Source: Actinomyces sp. oral taxon 448 str. F0400
Lineage (GTDB): Bacteria > Actinomycetota > Actinomycetes > Actinomycetales > Actinomycetaceae
Assembly (NCBI RefSeq): GCF_000220835.1
Contig: NZ_GL985606.1
Location: 921,277 to 958,844, forward strand
Direction: 5' to 3'
Length of the DNA: 37,568 nucleotides
In this document: one piece after another, positions 21,905-30,900 of the stretch
Position numbering within the stretch: position 1 is the stretch's first letter
How the letters are laid out: the number at the start of each line of letters is the position of its first letter
Notes under the pieces: model-generated
What the model was told of the DNA's origin: nothing
Database searches by the model: none
What the model saw: the letters and a program-made list of their open reading frames with translations, nothing else
Position numbers and translations under genes: made by a program

Positions 21905-23338
21905 TCAGTCCTCCACCCGGAAGGCGGCACTGCCCAGGACGATCGTGGCGCCGGTGGGCACGGGAACCGGCTCATCGGGCTTAGCCGTGGTCACGGAGCC
22001 GTCCTCCTCCTCGACCCGGGTGCCGTTGGTTGAGTGCAGGTCGGTGATCCACAATCCGCCCGGCACGGGCGCCAATGCCGCGTGCGTCTTGGAGATGGAT
22101 CGATTCGCGTCGCCCAGGGCCACGCAGGTGGCGTCGCGGTACTCGGAGATGTTATCGGGGTCGCGGCCCACGACGGTGGTCGAGTCCAGCACGATCGGGG
22201 TGCCACCGGTCAGCGGCATCAGTCGGCTCGCGCGCGGATCCTCGGTGTGACGGTGCCGGCCCCGAGCGGCCGCGGGGGAGGAGGCGGAGATCACCGGCGG
22301 GGCGACCGGGACGGAGTCCGTACTGATGAGCTCGGGTGATGACGCGGACGAGTGGGACGACGCGCGCCGGCCGCGCGTCCGGGGGACGGAGGGCGTGGGC
22401 TCGTACGACGGGGACACGGTGACGGGCTCCTCGGTTGATGGTGGATGGGGGGATGATGCGGATGCGGTCAGTGGTGAGGTGACCACGGTCTCGTGCGGCG
22501 ACGGTGACGACACGCCGCCGGGGACGGACCTGATGGTCTCCGTCGTCACGGCGAGGGGCTCGGCCGCAGCGGATGCCAGAGGAGCCTCGTCCCCGGTGGG
22601 CGTGTCGAGGTGGGTCGGCACGGACGACCAGGGCACCGAGTCGATAATGGCACGGTCGGCGCTGGGAGGGGGAGCCACCATGCTCGTCGTGTCGACCGTG
22701 TTGCCGATGTCCGAGGCGGTGGAATCGTTTGGGGCGAGGAAGAACGTGTTCTCGGGGAAGACGCGGTCGCGCCCGGTCGTCCGAGGAGCCGCGTGCTGGG
22801 GCCCCTGATGCGACAGCACCTGACGCCGGGGCACCTGCCGTCTGGGGGACTGCCTCCGAGGGGTCTGATGGCCCTGGTGCTCGGGCCGCTGATCGGAACG
22901 GGACCGCGTCGTCACCGCCATCATCCCGGACATGCGGTCGTGCCAGCCCTGCCCGTTCGGGTCGGCGGCCGACGAGCGCATGAAGGCGACCGCTCCCAGG
23001 CACGCCGTGGAGATCATCGCGAAGAACAGCAGATCGGCATGGACGAACAGGCGCGTCATGGGCGGACCGCCGGTGGAGGCGTCCACGAGGCGCACCCCCA
23101 TGAGCCGGCCGCCGGGGCTCCAGCCGGTGCGGGCCAAGACCAGCTCGCGGGGGGCCGCGATGACGACGGTCGCCGCGCCCCACACGAGAAGATCCTTGGA
23201 GAGGACTGCGGTCAGCAGGAGGACGAGACCGGCCCAGAGCACGCCGCCGCTGACGAGATCGATCACCCCGGCGATGATGCGATCGCGCACCGCGGCGGGC
23301 GGGGGAACGGCCTCGCGGGGCGACGGCGTCGAGGTCAC
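21905..23338 (-). CDS. RDD-FHA membrane protein 2 with GarA-like VDTTS motif
   Basis: The 477-residue protein has an RDD membrane domain (about 15-150; RDRIIAGVIDLVSGGVLWAG, then helices to GWHDRMSGMMAV), a long polar linker and a C-terminal FHA domain (about 385-477) with VVGRDPDN, ISKTHAAL and ITDLHSTNGTRV. In the linker, an Arg/Gln/His-rich imperfect repeat (RRQSPRRQVPRRQV, about 160-180) is followed by VDTTSM, with Thr217-Thr218. This resembles the ETTS phospho-site of mycobacterial GarA, to which its own FHA domain binds. The GTG start overlaps the transglutaminase stop as GTGA, so it is the last gene of the minus-strand chain, facing the kinase. The FHA domain is expected on the cytosolic side. 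Confidence 0.85.
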   Translation of the reverse strand: MTSTPSPREAVPPPAAVRDRIIAGVIDLVSGGVLWAGLVLLLTAVLSKDLLVWGAATVVIAAPRELVLARTGWSPGGRLMGVRLVDASTGGPPMTRLFVHADLLFFAMISTACLGAVAFMRSSAADPNGQGWHDRMSGMMAVTTRSRSDQRPEHQGHQTPRRQSPRRQVPRRQVLSHQGPQHAAPRTTGRDRVFPENTFFLAPNDSTASDIGNTVDTTSMVAPPPSADRAIIDSVPWSSVPTHLDTPTGDEAPLASAAAEPLAVTTETIRSVPGGVSSPSPHETVVTSPLTASASSPHPPSTEEPVTVSPSYEPTPSVPRTRGRRASSHSSASSPELISTDSVPVAPPVISASSPAAARGRHRHTEDPRASRLMPLTGGTPIVLDSTTVVGRDPDNISEYRDATCVALGDANRSISKTHAALAPVPGGLWITDLHSTNGTRVEEEDGSVTTAKPDEPVPVPTGATIVLGSAAFRVED

Positions 23339-25650
23339 TGGCGCTTCCTCCTGGATGCGGGACGATTCGCGAATCGTCGGAATGAGCGGGATCGGGATCT
23401 GCCCGAGCGCCGCAGGGAGCGCGGCGACAGGCGTGCGACAAGGCGTCGCGGTCGGGAGCGCTCCGAACCCATGGCGGGGACCATGACGTCGGCCGATTCC
23501 CAGATTGTGCCCACAGCGTACGACGATGGCACGCCTTGACCGAAGACCTGCGCGTCGACTGCTGCCGCGAAGCGGCCCAGATCGGCGGTCGGGAAGGCCG
23601 GCGCGAGACTCGAAGCGGCCTCGCGCCGGGTGGCGCGCGGCGGCGCGAGGCGTCCGAAGTCGCGCGCCCGATCCACGACCTCGTCCCAGGCGCCGAGCAC
23701 GCCGGCCACCCCGCTGCGTCGTCGGCGCACCCGCCGACGCAGCGCCTTGGCCGCCAGCACCGCCGCGATCGGCAGCAGCACGGCCCCCAGCCCGCCGGCC
23801 ACGGCCAGGACGAGAGCGGCGCTGCGGTGCCGGCTGTCATCGTCGGAGTCGTTGCGGTCCTCATCCTCGTAGGTCGGCGGTAGCTCGGCCGGGTCCTGCA
23901 GGGGCAGAGGGGGCTGAAGCACCTGGGGCTCGGGGTTGGAGACCTTCTCGGTCGTCTGCTGCTGGGGCACCTGGTCGCGGTCGGGGACGACGTCGACGGC
24001 GATCCACCCCACCGAGCGGAAGGGGACTTCCACCCAGGCGCTGACGTCCTGGCCGGTGACGTTGGAGGCGTCGCCGTCCATGGCGGGCTCGAAGCCCATG
24101 ACGACGCGGGCCGGGATCCCCAGCGAGCGGCACATGAGCATCATGAGCACCGGGTACTGCTCGTCGTCCCCGACCAGCGCCCCGGCCTCCACCATCGCCG
24201 TCAGACGGGCCGCGCCGTGCCCGGGCTGGGAGGGGCTCTTGGTGCCGTCGGAGTAGTAGCCGGTGCGCAGCGCCTGCTGGAGGATGCGGATCTGGGCCAG
24301 GGGCTCGGAGGTCGAACCGACCAGCGTTGTGGCCAGGGTCTGCACGGAGGGCGGCACGTCCTCGACCGGTCCCAGGGCGACATCGTCGACGCCGAGCTCG
24401 GTCAGTCGCGTGTCCGAGGCCGTCGGCGGAGCGTCGACCTGCTCGGTCAGGACGTCGCCGTCGGTCAGGCCGGCGGTGGCGATACCGGTGGCGGAGAAGG
24501 CGTCGTAGTACAGGCTCTGCGAGACCGCGTCCGCCCTCGGACCCGAGACCTCCAGCCCGAGGGAGTCGGAGACCGTGGGCACCCACGGGAAGGTATAGCC
24601 GTCGATGCGCACGCTCGTCTCGTGCGAGAACTCCGAGCGGGTCCCCCCGGAGGCGGCCAGCGGGGTGTCGCGGCCGACGCGTTGGAAGCGGGCGGCCCCG
24701 GACGTGGGCGTGCCGATGCGGGCCGACAGCCCGTCGTAGGAGTCCAGGGCCGCCAGGCGGATGCGGGTGGAGTCGTCGGCCCCGGAGGCGGTCATCAAAG
24801 TGGTCGACGCCAGGTCCGTCTCCAGGGTCCGTACGAGGGACAGCGGCGTGGCGTACTGAGTCAGATCCAGAGGCGGCTCGAACAGGTCTCGCAGCACGGT
24901 CCGCTCGCGGGGGACCGTCGGGGCGGCCAGGGCGACGACCGCGCCGGTGACCGTCAGGAGTGCGAGCACCCGCGCCAGCCCGCGCCGCGAGCCCCGTCCC
25001 ACGCCGGCGTCCCCCGACTCCAGCGCCTCGGCGACGCGTTCGCGCCGACCGCGCTGGGCCGTCAGCGCCCACAGCAGAAGCACTCCGGTCATCAGGACCG
25101 CGCCCACCGCAGTGGGCGCCAGGGTGGTGCCATCGCCCCAGGCGATGGCCAGGGCCGCCTGGGCCAGCACCGTCGTGCCGGCGACCAGGACGCGGCTCGA
25201 CAGGGCTGCCCGGCCGGCCACGACCCCGCCGGCCATGCCCACCAGCCACGGCAGCACCGTCATGGCGGGGAAGGACGTCAGCGGCACCGGCAGGGTCAGG
25301 GCGTCGCGCCACACCGTCACCGTGGCCGCCAGCACCGCGCGCACCGCCTGCCGGCCGCTGCCGGTGTCCGGCAGCACCCACGGGGCCAGGCCCGCATGGA
25401 CCAGCGCGGCCAGGGCCAGCGCGGGGGCCGGCCCCTGGCGGGTGCCGGTGCACACCAGGGCGACGACGGTTCCGGCCCCGACCCCGCCGGCGGCCGCCAT
25501 TGCCCCGACGGGGGATCCGAAGGGCGGCACGAACAGGACTGCGGCGACGAGCTCCAGAATGACGACGAGCCCTAAGTCGACCCACCGCGCGGGCGGCAGC
25601 TCCCGCAGGCCGGCGGTGCTCCGGCCTCCCCGCCCGGCGGGGGCGCTCAC
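23335..25650 (-). CDS. Transglutaminase-like membrane protein (TgpA/DUF3488 type) lacking catalytic Cys and His
   Basis: The 771-residue protein starts with six or more membrane helices (about 22-250), then an outer region with the transglutaminase-like core (about 400-560), a further helix (about 600-630, AALVLAVAGGLGAVLLPIAAVLAA) and a cytosolic tail. The core motif reads GDDEQYPVLMMLMCRSLGIPARVVMGF: family enzymes have Cys where Asp496 lies. The second motif is DVSAWVEVPFRSVGWIAVD: Ser537 replaces the usual His, while Asp553 is kept. The last 45 residues hold 18 Arg/Lys. The GTG at 25650 overlaps the DUF58 stop (GTGA) and was preferred to a 400-residue upstream extension that merely shadows DUF58. 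MoxR-DUF58-transglutaminase triads are widespread; the job is inferred as assembly or chaperoning of envelope partners. Confidence 0.88.
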   Translation of the reverse strand: MSAPAGRGGRSTAGLRELPPARWVDLGLVVILELVAAVLFVPPFGSPVGAMAAAGGVGAGTVVALVCTGTRQGPAPALALAALVHAGLAPWVLPDTGSGRQAVRAVLAATVTVWRDALTLPVPLTSFPAMTVLPWLVGMAGGVVAGRAALSSRVLVAGTTVLAQAALAIAWGDGTTLAPTAVGAVLMTGVLLLWALTAQRGRRERVAEALESGDAGVGRGSRRGLARVLALLTVTGAVVALAAPTVPRERTVLRDLFEPPLDLTQYATPLSLVRTLETDLASTTLMTASGADDSTRIRLAALDSYDGLSARIGTPTSGAARFQRVGRDTPLAASGGTRSEFSHETSVRIDGYTFPWVPTVSDSLGLEVSGPRADAVSQSLYYDAFSATGIATAGLTDGDVLTEQVDAPPTASDTRLTELGVDDVALGPVEDVPPSVQTLATTLVGSTSEPLAQIRILQQALRTGYYSDGTKSPSQPGHGAARLTAMVEAGALVGDDEQYPVLMMLMCRSLGIPARVVMGFEPAMDGDASNVTGQDVSAWVEVPFRSVGWIAVDVVPDRDQVPQQQTTEKVSNPEPQVLQPPLPLQDPAELPPTYEDEDRNDSDDDSRHRSAALVLAVAGGLGAVLLPIAAVLAAKALRRRVRRRRSGVAGVLGAWDEVVDRARDFGRLAPPRATRREAASSLAPAFPTADLGRFAAAVDAQVFGQGVPSSYAVGTIWESADVMVPAMGSERSRPRRLVARLSPRSLRRSGRSRSRSFRRFANRPASRRKRQ

Positions 25651-26930
25651 GACGCCCTCCTCATGATGCGGGGAAGGGATTCGACCCGGTCCAGGTCGTA
25701 GGCGGTCAGTCCGGCCGGCCCGCCCACCGAGCGGCGACCCGCGGCGTTCGAACCGCAGCGCAGAGCCAGGGCGAGCGCGTCCAACGGCGCGAGGGTGCGC
25801 ACGCGCGCCAGCGTCCGCTCCTGACAACGCTGACCAGTGACCAGGATGACGACGGAGGCCTCCGGATGCCGGGCGCAGGCCCGGCTGGCCAGATCGTCGC
25901 AGCCCTGTTCGGCGGTCGGTGTCACCAGGCACGAGGCGTCGAGGAGCCGAAGCCCGGTGGTCACCGGCAGCTCCTCCTTCTGAGTCGCCAGGGCGATCTC
26001 GCGGCCGTCGCCGACGGCGGCCAGCGCCAGGGAGCAGGCCACCGACACCCCCGTCTCGAAGTCCTCCTCCACCTCGTAGTCGTCGATGAGGCAGTCCAGA
26101 AGGATCAGGAGGCTGGAACGGTGCGTCTCCTCGAACTGGCGGACCATGAGGCGGCCGATGCGGGCAGTGGTGCGCCAGTGGACGTTGCGGCGGTCGTCGC
26201 CGGGCACATAGTCGCGCAGGGCGTGGAACGAGACGTCGGAGCTGGACAGCTCCTGGGTGACGGCCCCCTCCACGTCGCGCATGAGGCCGTGCATGGTGGA
26301 GCCCGCGCGAACGGTGCGCGGATGGATGTGGACGAGCTGGACCCGGGTGCGCTCGCGCTCGCGGCGCAGCAGCCCGACGGGATCGGCGGACACCGAGACG
26401 ACGGGGCCGACGGTGACGACGCCGCGACGAGCGGTGGGCAGGACGAAGCCGCGCTCGTGGACGGCGGCCGGCCGCAGGGTGGGGACGGCGAAGACGGCAG
26501 TGCCGGGGCCGACCGGCATCTCCATGCGGGCCGGCAGAAGCGGATGGGAGGTGGGGTTGAGCACGGAGAGGTGGATGATCGCTTCGTCGCCGACCGTCAC
26601 CCGCGGCTCGAGGAGTTCGTGATGGACGCGGTGGGCTCCGCGCGGCAGGAGCCACAGCCATGAGGTGCCCGCAATGACGGCGAGCACGGCGGCCGCGGCC
26701 CGCGCCTCCTGCCAGCCCAGGCGGAGCGCGGCCAGGCCGGTGGCGACCAGGAGCGCCAGGCAGGCCCATCCAGTGGGGGTGACGATACCCAGGGCGCGGC
26801 CCGAGGCCGGGACCCCGTTGATAATGCGCCGCAGTGGGATCGACCCGTGCCACGCGGGTGCGATGCCGCGCCGGCGGGCGCGCCCGCGCTCCGTGCGCGG
26901 CGGTGCTGGCGTGGCGTCAGGGATGGTCAT
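25647..26930 (-). CDS. DUF58 family protein
   Basis: The 427-residue protein has two hydrophobic helices near the N-terminus (about 48-90, GWACLALLVATGLAALRLGW and ARAAAAVLAVIAGTSWLWLL), a beta-rich middle, and the DUF58 hallmark LRDYVPGDDRRNVHWRTTAR near residue 240, followed by a von Willebrand A-like region (SSLLILLDCLIDDY). DUF58 proteins are membrane-linked partners of MoxR ATPases. The gene starts 17 bases after the MoxR stop and overlaps the transglutaminase gene by four bases. The ATG at 26930 opens MTIPDATPAPP, an Arg/Pro-rich cytosolic lead. Function in detail is not established. Confidence 0.9.
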   Translation of the reverse strand: MTIPDATPAPPRTERGRARRRGIAPAWHGSIPLRRIINGVPASGRALGIVTPTGWACLALLVATGLAALRLGWQEARAAAAVLAVIAGTSWLWLLPRGAHRVHHELLEPRVTVGDEAIIHLSVLNPTSHPLLPARMEMPVGPGTAVFAVPTLRPAAVHERGFVLPTARRGVVTVGPVVSVSADPVGLLRRERERTRVQLVHIHPRTVRAGSTMHGLMRDVEGAVTQELSSSDVSFHALRDYVPGDDRRNVHWRTTARIGRLMVRQFEETHRSSLLILLDCLIDDYEVEEDFETGVSVACSLALAAVGDGREIALATQKEELPVTTGLRLLDASCLVTPTAEQGCDDLASRACARHPEASVVILVTGQRCQERTLARVRTLAPLDALALALRCGSNAAGRRSVGGPAGLTAYDLDRVESLPRIMRRAS

Positions 26931-26947
26931 GCGGCGTGTTCCGGGTT

Positions 26948-27913
26948 CTAGAGTCGGGTGGTGGGCGCGGGCGTCTCCTCCAGGGCGCGGGTGATGACCC
27001 CGCGGGCGGTGGCGCCGGAGAACTCAGCATCGGGATCCATGACCAGGCGGTGGGCCCAGACGGTCTCGGCGAGATCCTTGACGTCGTCGGGCAGGACGTA
27101 GGCGCGTCCCTGGGAGGCCGCCCACACTCGGACAGTGCGGGTCATGACGATGGCCCCGCGGGTGGACACGCCCAGGCGCGTGTCGGGGGACTCGCGGGTG
27201 GCCTCGACCAGGGCGCCGATGTAGTCCAGCACCGAGTCGTCCACGTGATTGCCGGCGGCCAGGTCCGCCATCTGGGCGACCGCCGAGGCGGTGATGACGG
27301 TGCTCAGCGACGTCGAGCGGTCCGGATTGGCCGAGCCGGCGAGAATTCGGGTCAGGGCCGCCCGGTCCGGGTAGCCGATGGTCGTCTTCATCAGGAAACG
27401 GTCCAACTGGGCCTCGGGCAGGCGGTAGGTGCCCGCCTGCTCGATCGGATTCTGGGTGGCGATGACCATGAAGGGGCGTCCGGTCTCGTGGCGTACACCG
27501 TCCACGGTGACCGTGGACTCCTCCATGACCTCCAGCAGGGCGGACTGGGTCTTGGGGCTCGCGCGGTTGATCTCGTCGGCCAGGACGACGGAGGCGAAGA
27601 CGGGGCCGGGATGGAAGGTCCACTCGCCGGTCTTCTGATCGAAGATCGTCACGCCGGTGATGTCGCTGGGCAGCAGGTCGGGGGTGAACTGGACGCGCGA
27701 ATGGGTCCCCTGGACGGTGGCGGCCAGGGCGCGGGCCAGGGCGGTCTTGCCGGTGCCGGGTGCGTCCTCCAGGAGGAGATGACCCTCGGCGAGCATGGTC
27801 GTCAGCGCCAGGCGTACGACGTCCCGCTTGCCCAGGAGGGCCTGACCGACGTTGTCGACGATGCGCGCGAAGGTGTCGGCGAACCAGGCCGCGTTGTCCT
27901 GCGTGAGGGCCAT
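26948..27913 (-). CDS. MoxR-type AAA+ ATPase
   Basis: The 321-residue protein is a standard MoxR ATPase: LLLEDAPGTGKTALARALA holds Walker A (Gly53-Thr57), LADEINRASPKTQSALLEVMEE holds Walker B (111-116), ATQNPIEQAGTYRLPEAQLDRF is the sensor 1 region with the arginine finger block. These cytosolic ATPases act as chaperones, often loading or activating a von Willebrand A protein, here probably the DUF58 product. AGGAGG lies 11 bases before the ATG. It begins 59 bases after the stop of the giant FN3 gene, close enough for one transcript. Confidence 0.94.
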   Translation of the reverse strand: MALTQDNAAWFADTFARIVDNVGQALLGKRDVVRLALTTMLAEGHLLLEDAPGTGKTALARALAATVQGTHSRVQFTPDLLPSDITGVTIFDQKTGEWTFHPGPVFASVVLADEINRASPKTQSALLEVMEESTVTVDGVRHETGRPFMVIATQNPIEQAGTYRLPEAQLDRFLMKTTIGYPDRAALTRILAGSANPDRSTSLSTVITASAVAQMADLAAGNHVDDSVLDYIGALVEATRESPDTRLGVSTRGAIVMTRTVRVWAASQGRAYVLPDDVKDLAETVWAHRLVMDPDAEFSGATARGVITRALEETPAPTTRL

Positions 27914-27972
27914 GAGCGAAGGGGCCTCCTAGAAAGTCGGATGTGTGGACGCGGCAAGAGAGGGTACACGAT

Positions 27973-30900
27973 CTACTGCTGAGTGCAGGTGACCCCCAGA
28001 TCGGGGTTCGGGCTCCGGTGCGGGAACACGTGCCGGGCCCCGCCCCCGCTGTTGACGGTGAACGTCCCGGTGTAGGACTTGAGATCCCCGTCCTGACGGT
28101 CCCGGTACTGGTAGGAGCACGAGACGTTGCTGTTCGGGTTGAAGCCCGAGACGTCCAGGACGATTCTCCAGCACCAGCCGCGGAAGAAGCCGGTCTCCTG
28201 GTAATCCTGCTCGGAGCAGGCGGCCTCCGGGGTATTCGTCGTGATCTGAAAGCTCCTTTCAGTGCCGATGGCCACCCCGTTCGCCGTGGCCGAGTCGCAG
28301 GACCAGCCCGAGGAGCCGGCGTCGTTGAAGGCGCGCACGCACCAGGTGGCGCTCTCGCCCGGGCCGACGTCGTAGAGGGGGCCCGTGCCCCCCGCGGGCA
28401 CCGACGTGGCGCCGTCCCCGGCGGCGGAATTCGCCTGCTGATAGGACACGGGACGCCCGCCGGTGTCCGCCGGCGTGAAGGAGCAGCTCACACTGGTTCC
28501 GGAGGGGGAGCAGGTCACCGACGGCGTTCCGGGAGGCCCGTAGGGAGTGGCGGAGTTGCCGGTCACCGATGCCGAAACCGATCCGTCGGACGCGACGGTG
28601 CGGGCGTACACGGTGTACTCCGTGCCGTTCCTCAGACCGGTGAGGGTCGTGCCGGAGGTCCACCCCCTGCCGACGGAGTACTGCACGTCCAGGTCGTTGG
28701 CGTTCCAGCCATTGCCGGTCACCGCAGTGGCGGGCGTGGCGATCTCGAGCGTGCCCGAGGCGCCGTAGGCCGCGATGACGGGCACGGAGGGCGCGGGCGG
28801 GGCGCCGGTGACCTGGACGTCCGCCGACGGCGACGTCGCGGAGCTGCCGCCCTGGGAGGCGGTGACGGTGACACTGTAGGAACCGGGACTCAGGGGAACG
28901 AAGGCGGAGGAGCCCGAGCCCGCTCCGACTGAGGTCGTGGCGTCACCCGAGACGTTGACGGTGTAGATCACGCCCGACCCCGCTCCGGCCGAATTCCAGG
29001 AGACGGTGACCCCGCCGCTCTCCTGTCTCACCGACGGCCTGCCGGGAGGGCTCCACGGCCCGGCCGCGTTCGACATCGCCCACTGCGAGGCGCCCGAGGA
29101 GGCCAGGACGGCGCGGACCGCGGCCACGTAACTGCCCGGGCTCACGGAGAAGGAGGCGGAGGTCCCCGCCGTCGTCTGCGTCTGGCCGTCGGAGAGCTCC
29201 ACCTCGTAGGTGACGTCCCAGCCGCCGGCGCTCACGGGCGCCCACGAGGCGGTCACCTGCCCCTGGCCGCCGGCGAGAGTGACGCCCGTGGGTGCGGAGG
29301 GCGTGACCGACAGTGCCCTCGGCGCCGATGCGGCCGAGGGCGCCGAACTGCCCGCGGCGTTGGTCGCCACCACCTGGAAGGAGTAGCTGCCGCCGGCGCT
29401 CAGACCGGAGGCCAGGCACGGCGAGCCCGTGCAGGTCCACGAGCCGGCGCCGTCGACTTCGGTGACCGTGTAGGAGGTGACCGGCGCCCCGTGGTCAGCG
29501 CCCGGCGACCAGGTCACCGTCATGGCGCTCGAGCCCTGCGGCTCCGCGCTCACCCCGACCGGGGCGTCCGGGACGCCCGCGACCGTCACCGTCACGGTTC
29601 CGCTGACGCCGCGGGCGGCGCTGCCGGTGGCGTCCAGCACGCCGTAGCCCACGACGAGGCGCCCGGTGAAGCCCGCGGCGGGACTGATGGTCAGCGTCGT
29701 GCCCGACGTCGTCACGGTGCCCTGACCGGAGGTGACGCTCGCCTCCCCGGACAGCGTGATGGGCTTGTCGGGGAAGGGGTTGGTGACCAAGGAGGCCACG
29801 TCCACCGTCACCGGCGAGCCGTCCGAGACCAGCATCACCGGCGTCGTCGTCATGAGGGGCTTGGTCGAGTCGACCACCCGCAGCGGGATCTCGGCGCTGA
29901 CCGGAGGGTTCGTCCCGTCGTCGACGGCCACCGTCGTGCTGCCCGTCGTGCCGATGGAGGCGTCATCGGCCGCCTTGACCGACAGGATCGAGCCGGACAG
30001 GTCCGCATCGAAGCCGGCCGACGGTGAGCTGGCTGAGAAGCTGAGCCGGTCGCCGTCGGCGTCTTTGGTCATGGCGGCCAGGTCGGCGGTGACGGCGCCC
30101 TCGCCGGGCGCCACCGAGATCTGCGTCGGGGTCAGCACGGGGGCGGTATTCGTCGAGGACTCCACGAGAACCGGCAGCGTCAGCGTCGAGCTCAGGGCGT
30201 CGTCACCGGTGCCGTCGGCCACCGTGAGCGTCACCGAGGTCTGCCCGGTGAAGCCCGTCGTCGGCGTCAGGGACAGCGCGCCGCCGTTGCCTCCGACGGC
30301 GGCCGACTCCAGACCGGTGCCCGTACGCAGAGCGGAGGGGTCCGTGACGCTCAGCGACGTGCCGGCGCGCGAGAGGATGAAGGACGACAGGTCCACGTCG
30401 CTGGTGCGGTCGGGCGGGATGCGCACCGGCACGGCGGAGGAGTTCAGCCGCGGCCGCAGCTCGGAGCGCGCCGGCACGACGACCACGGCGTGGCCCGTCA
30501 GCCCGTCGACGTCCGTGACGGTGTACAGCACGAACTGCCTCTGGTCGCCCACCGTCGCCCGGATCGACTGGCCGTCGATCACCTGGGCGTTTGGGTCGTC
30601 GGTGGTCAGGGTCAGATCCCAGGGCGAGCCGTCCGCGTCGGAGTCATTGTCCAGGACCGGGACGGTGACCGAACCGTCGGCCTCCACCTTGTCCACGGTC
30701 ACGTAGTCGTCCACGCCGATCGGGCTGGCCTGGGGAGCGTCGGCCCTCACGTCGACCGTCAGCGTGCCGGTGTCGGTGCCGCCGCGGGAGTCGGAGACGA
30801 TGTAGCGCACCGTGCGCACGCCCTCGGTGGCGGGCAGGTTCAGGATGACGCGGTTGGAGCGCACCGACACCCCCAGGGCGTCGTCGTCGCAGACGGGTGT

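Noticed and set aside
25651-26853. N-terminal extension of the transglutaminase-like protein to 1,172 residues
   Set aside because: The extension overlaps DUF58 in another frame and is Arg/Pro-rich; the GTGA start at 25650 fits the domain limits.
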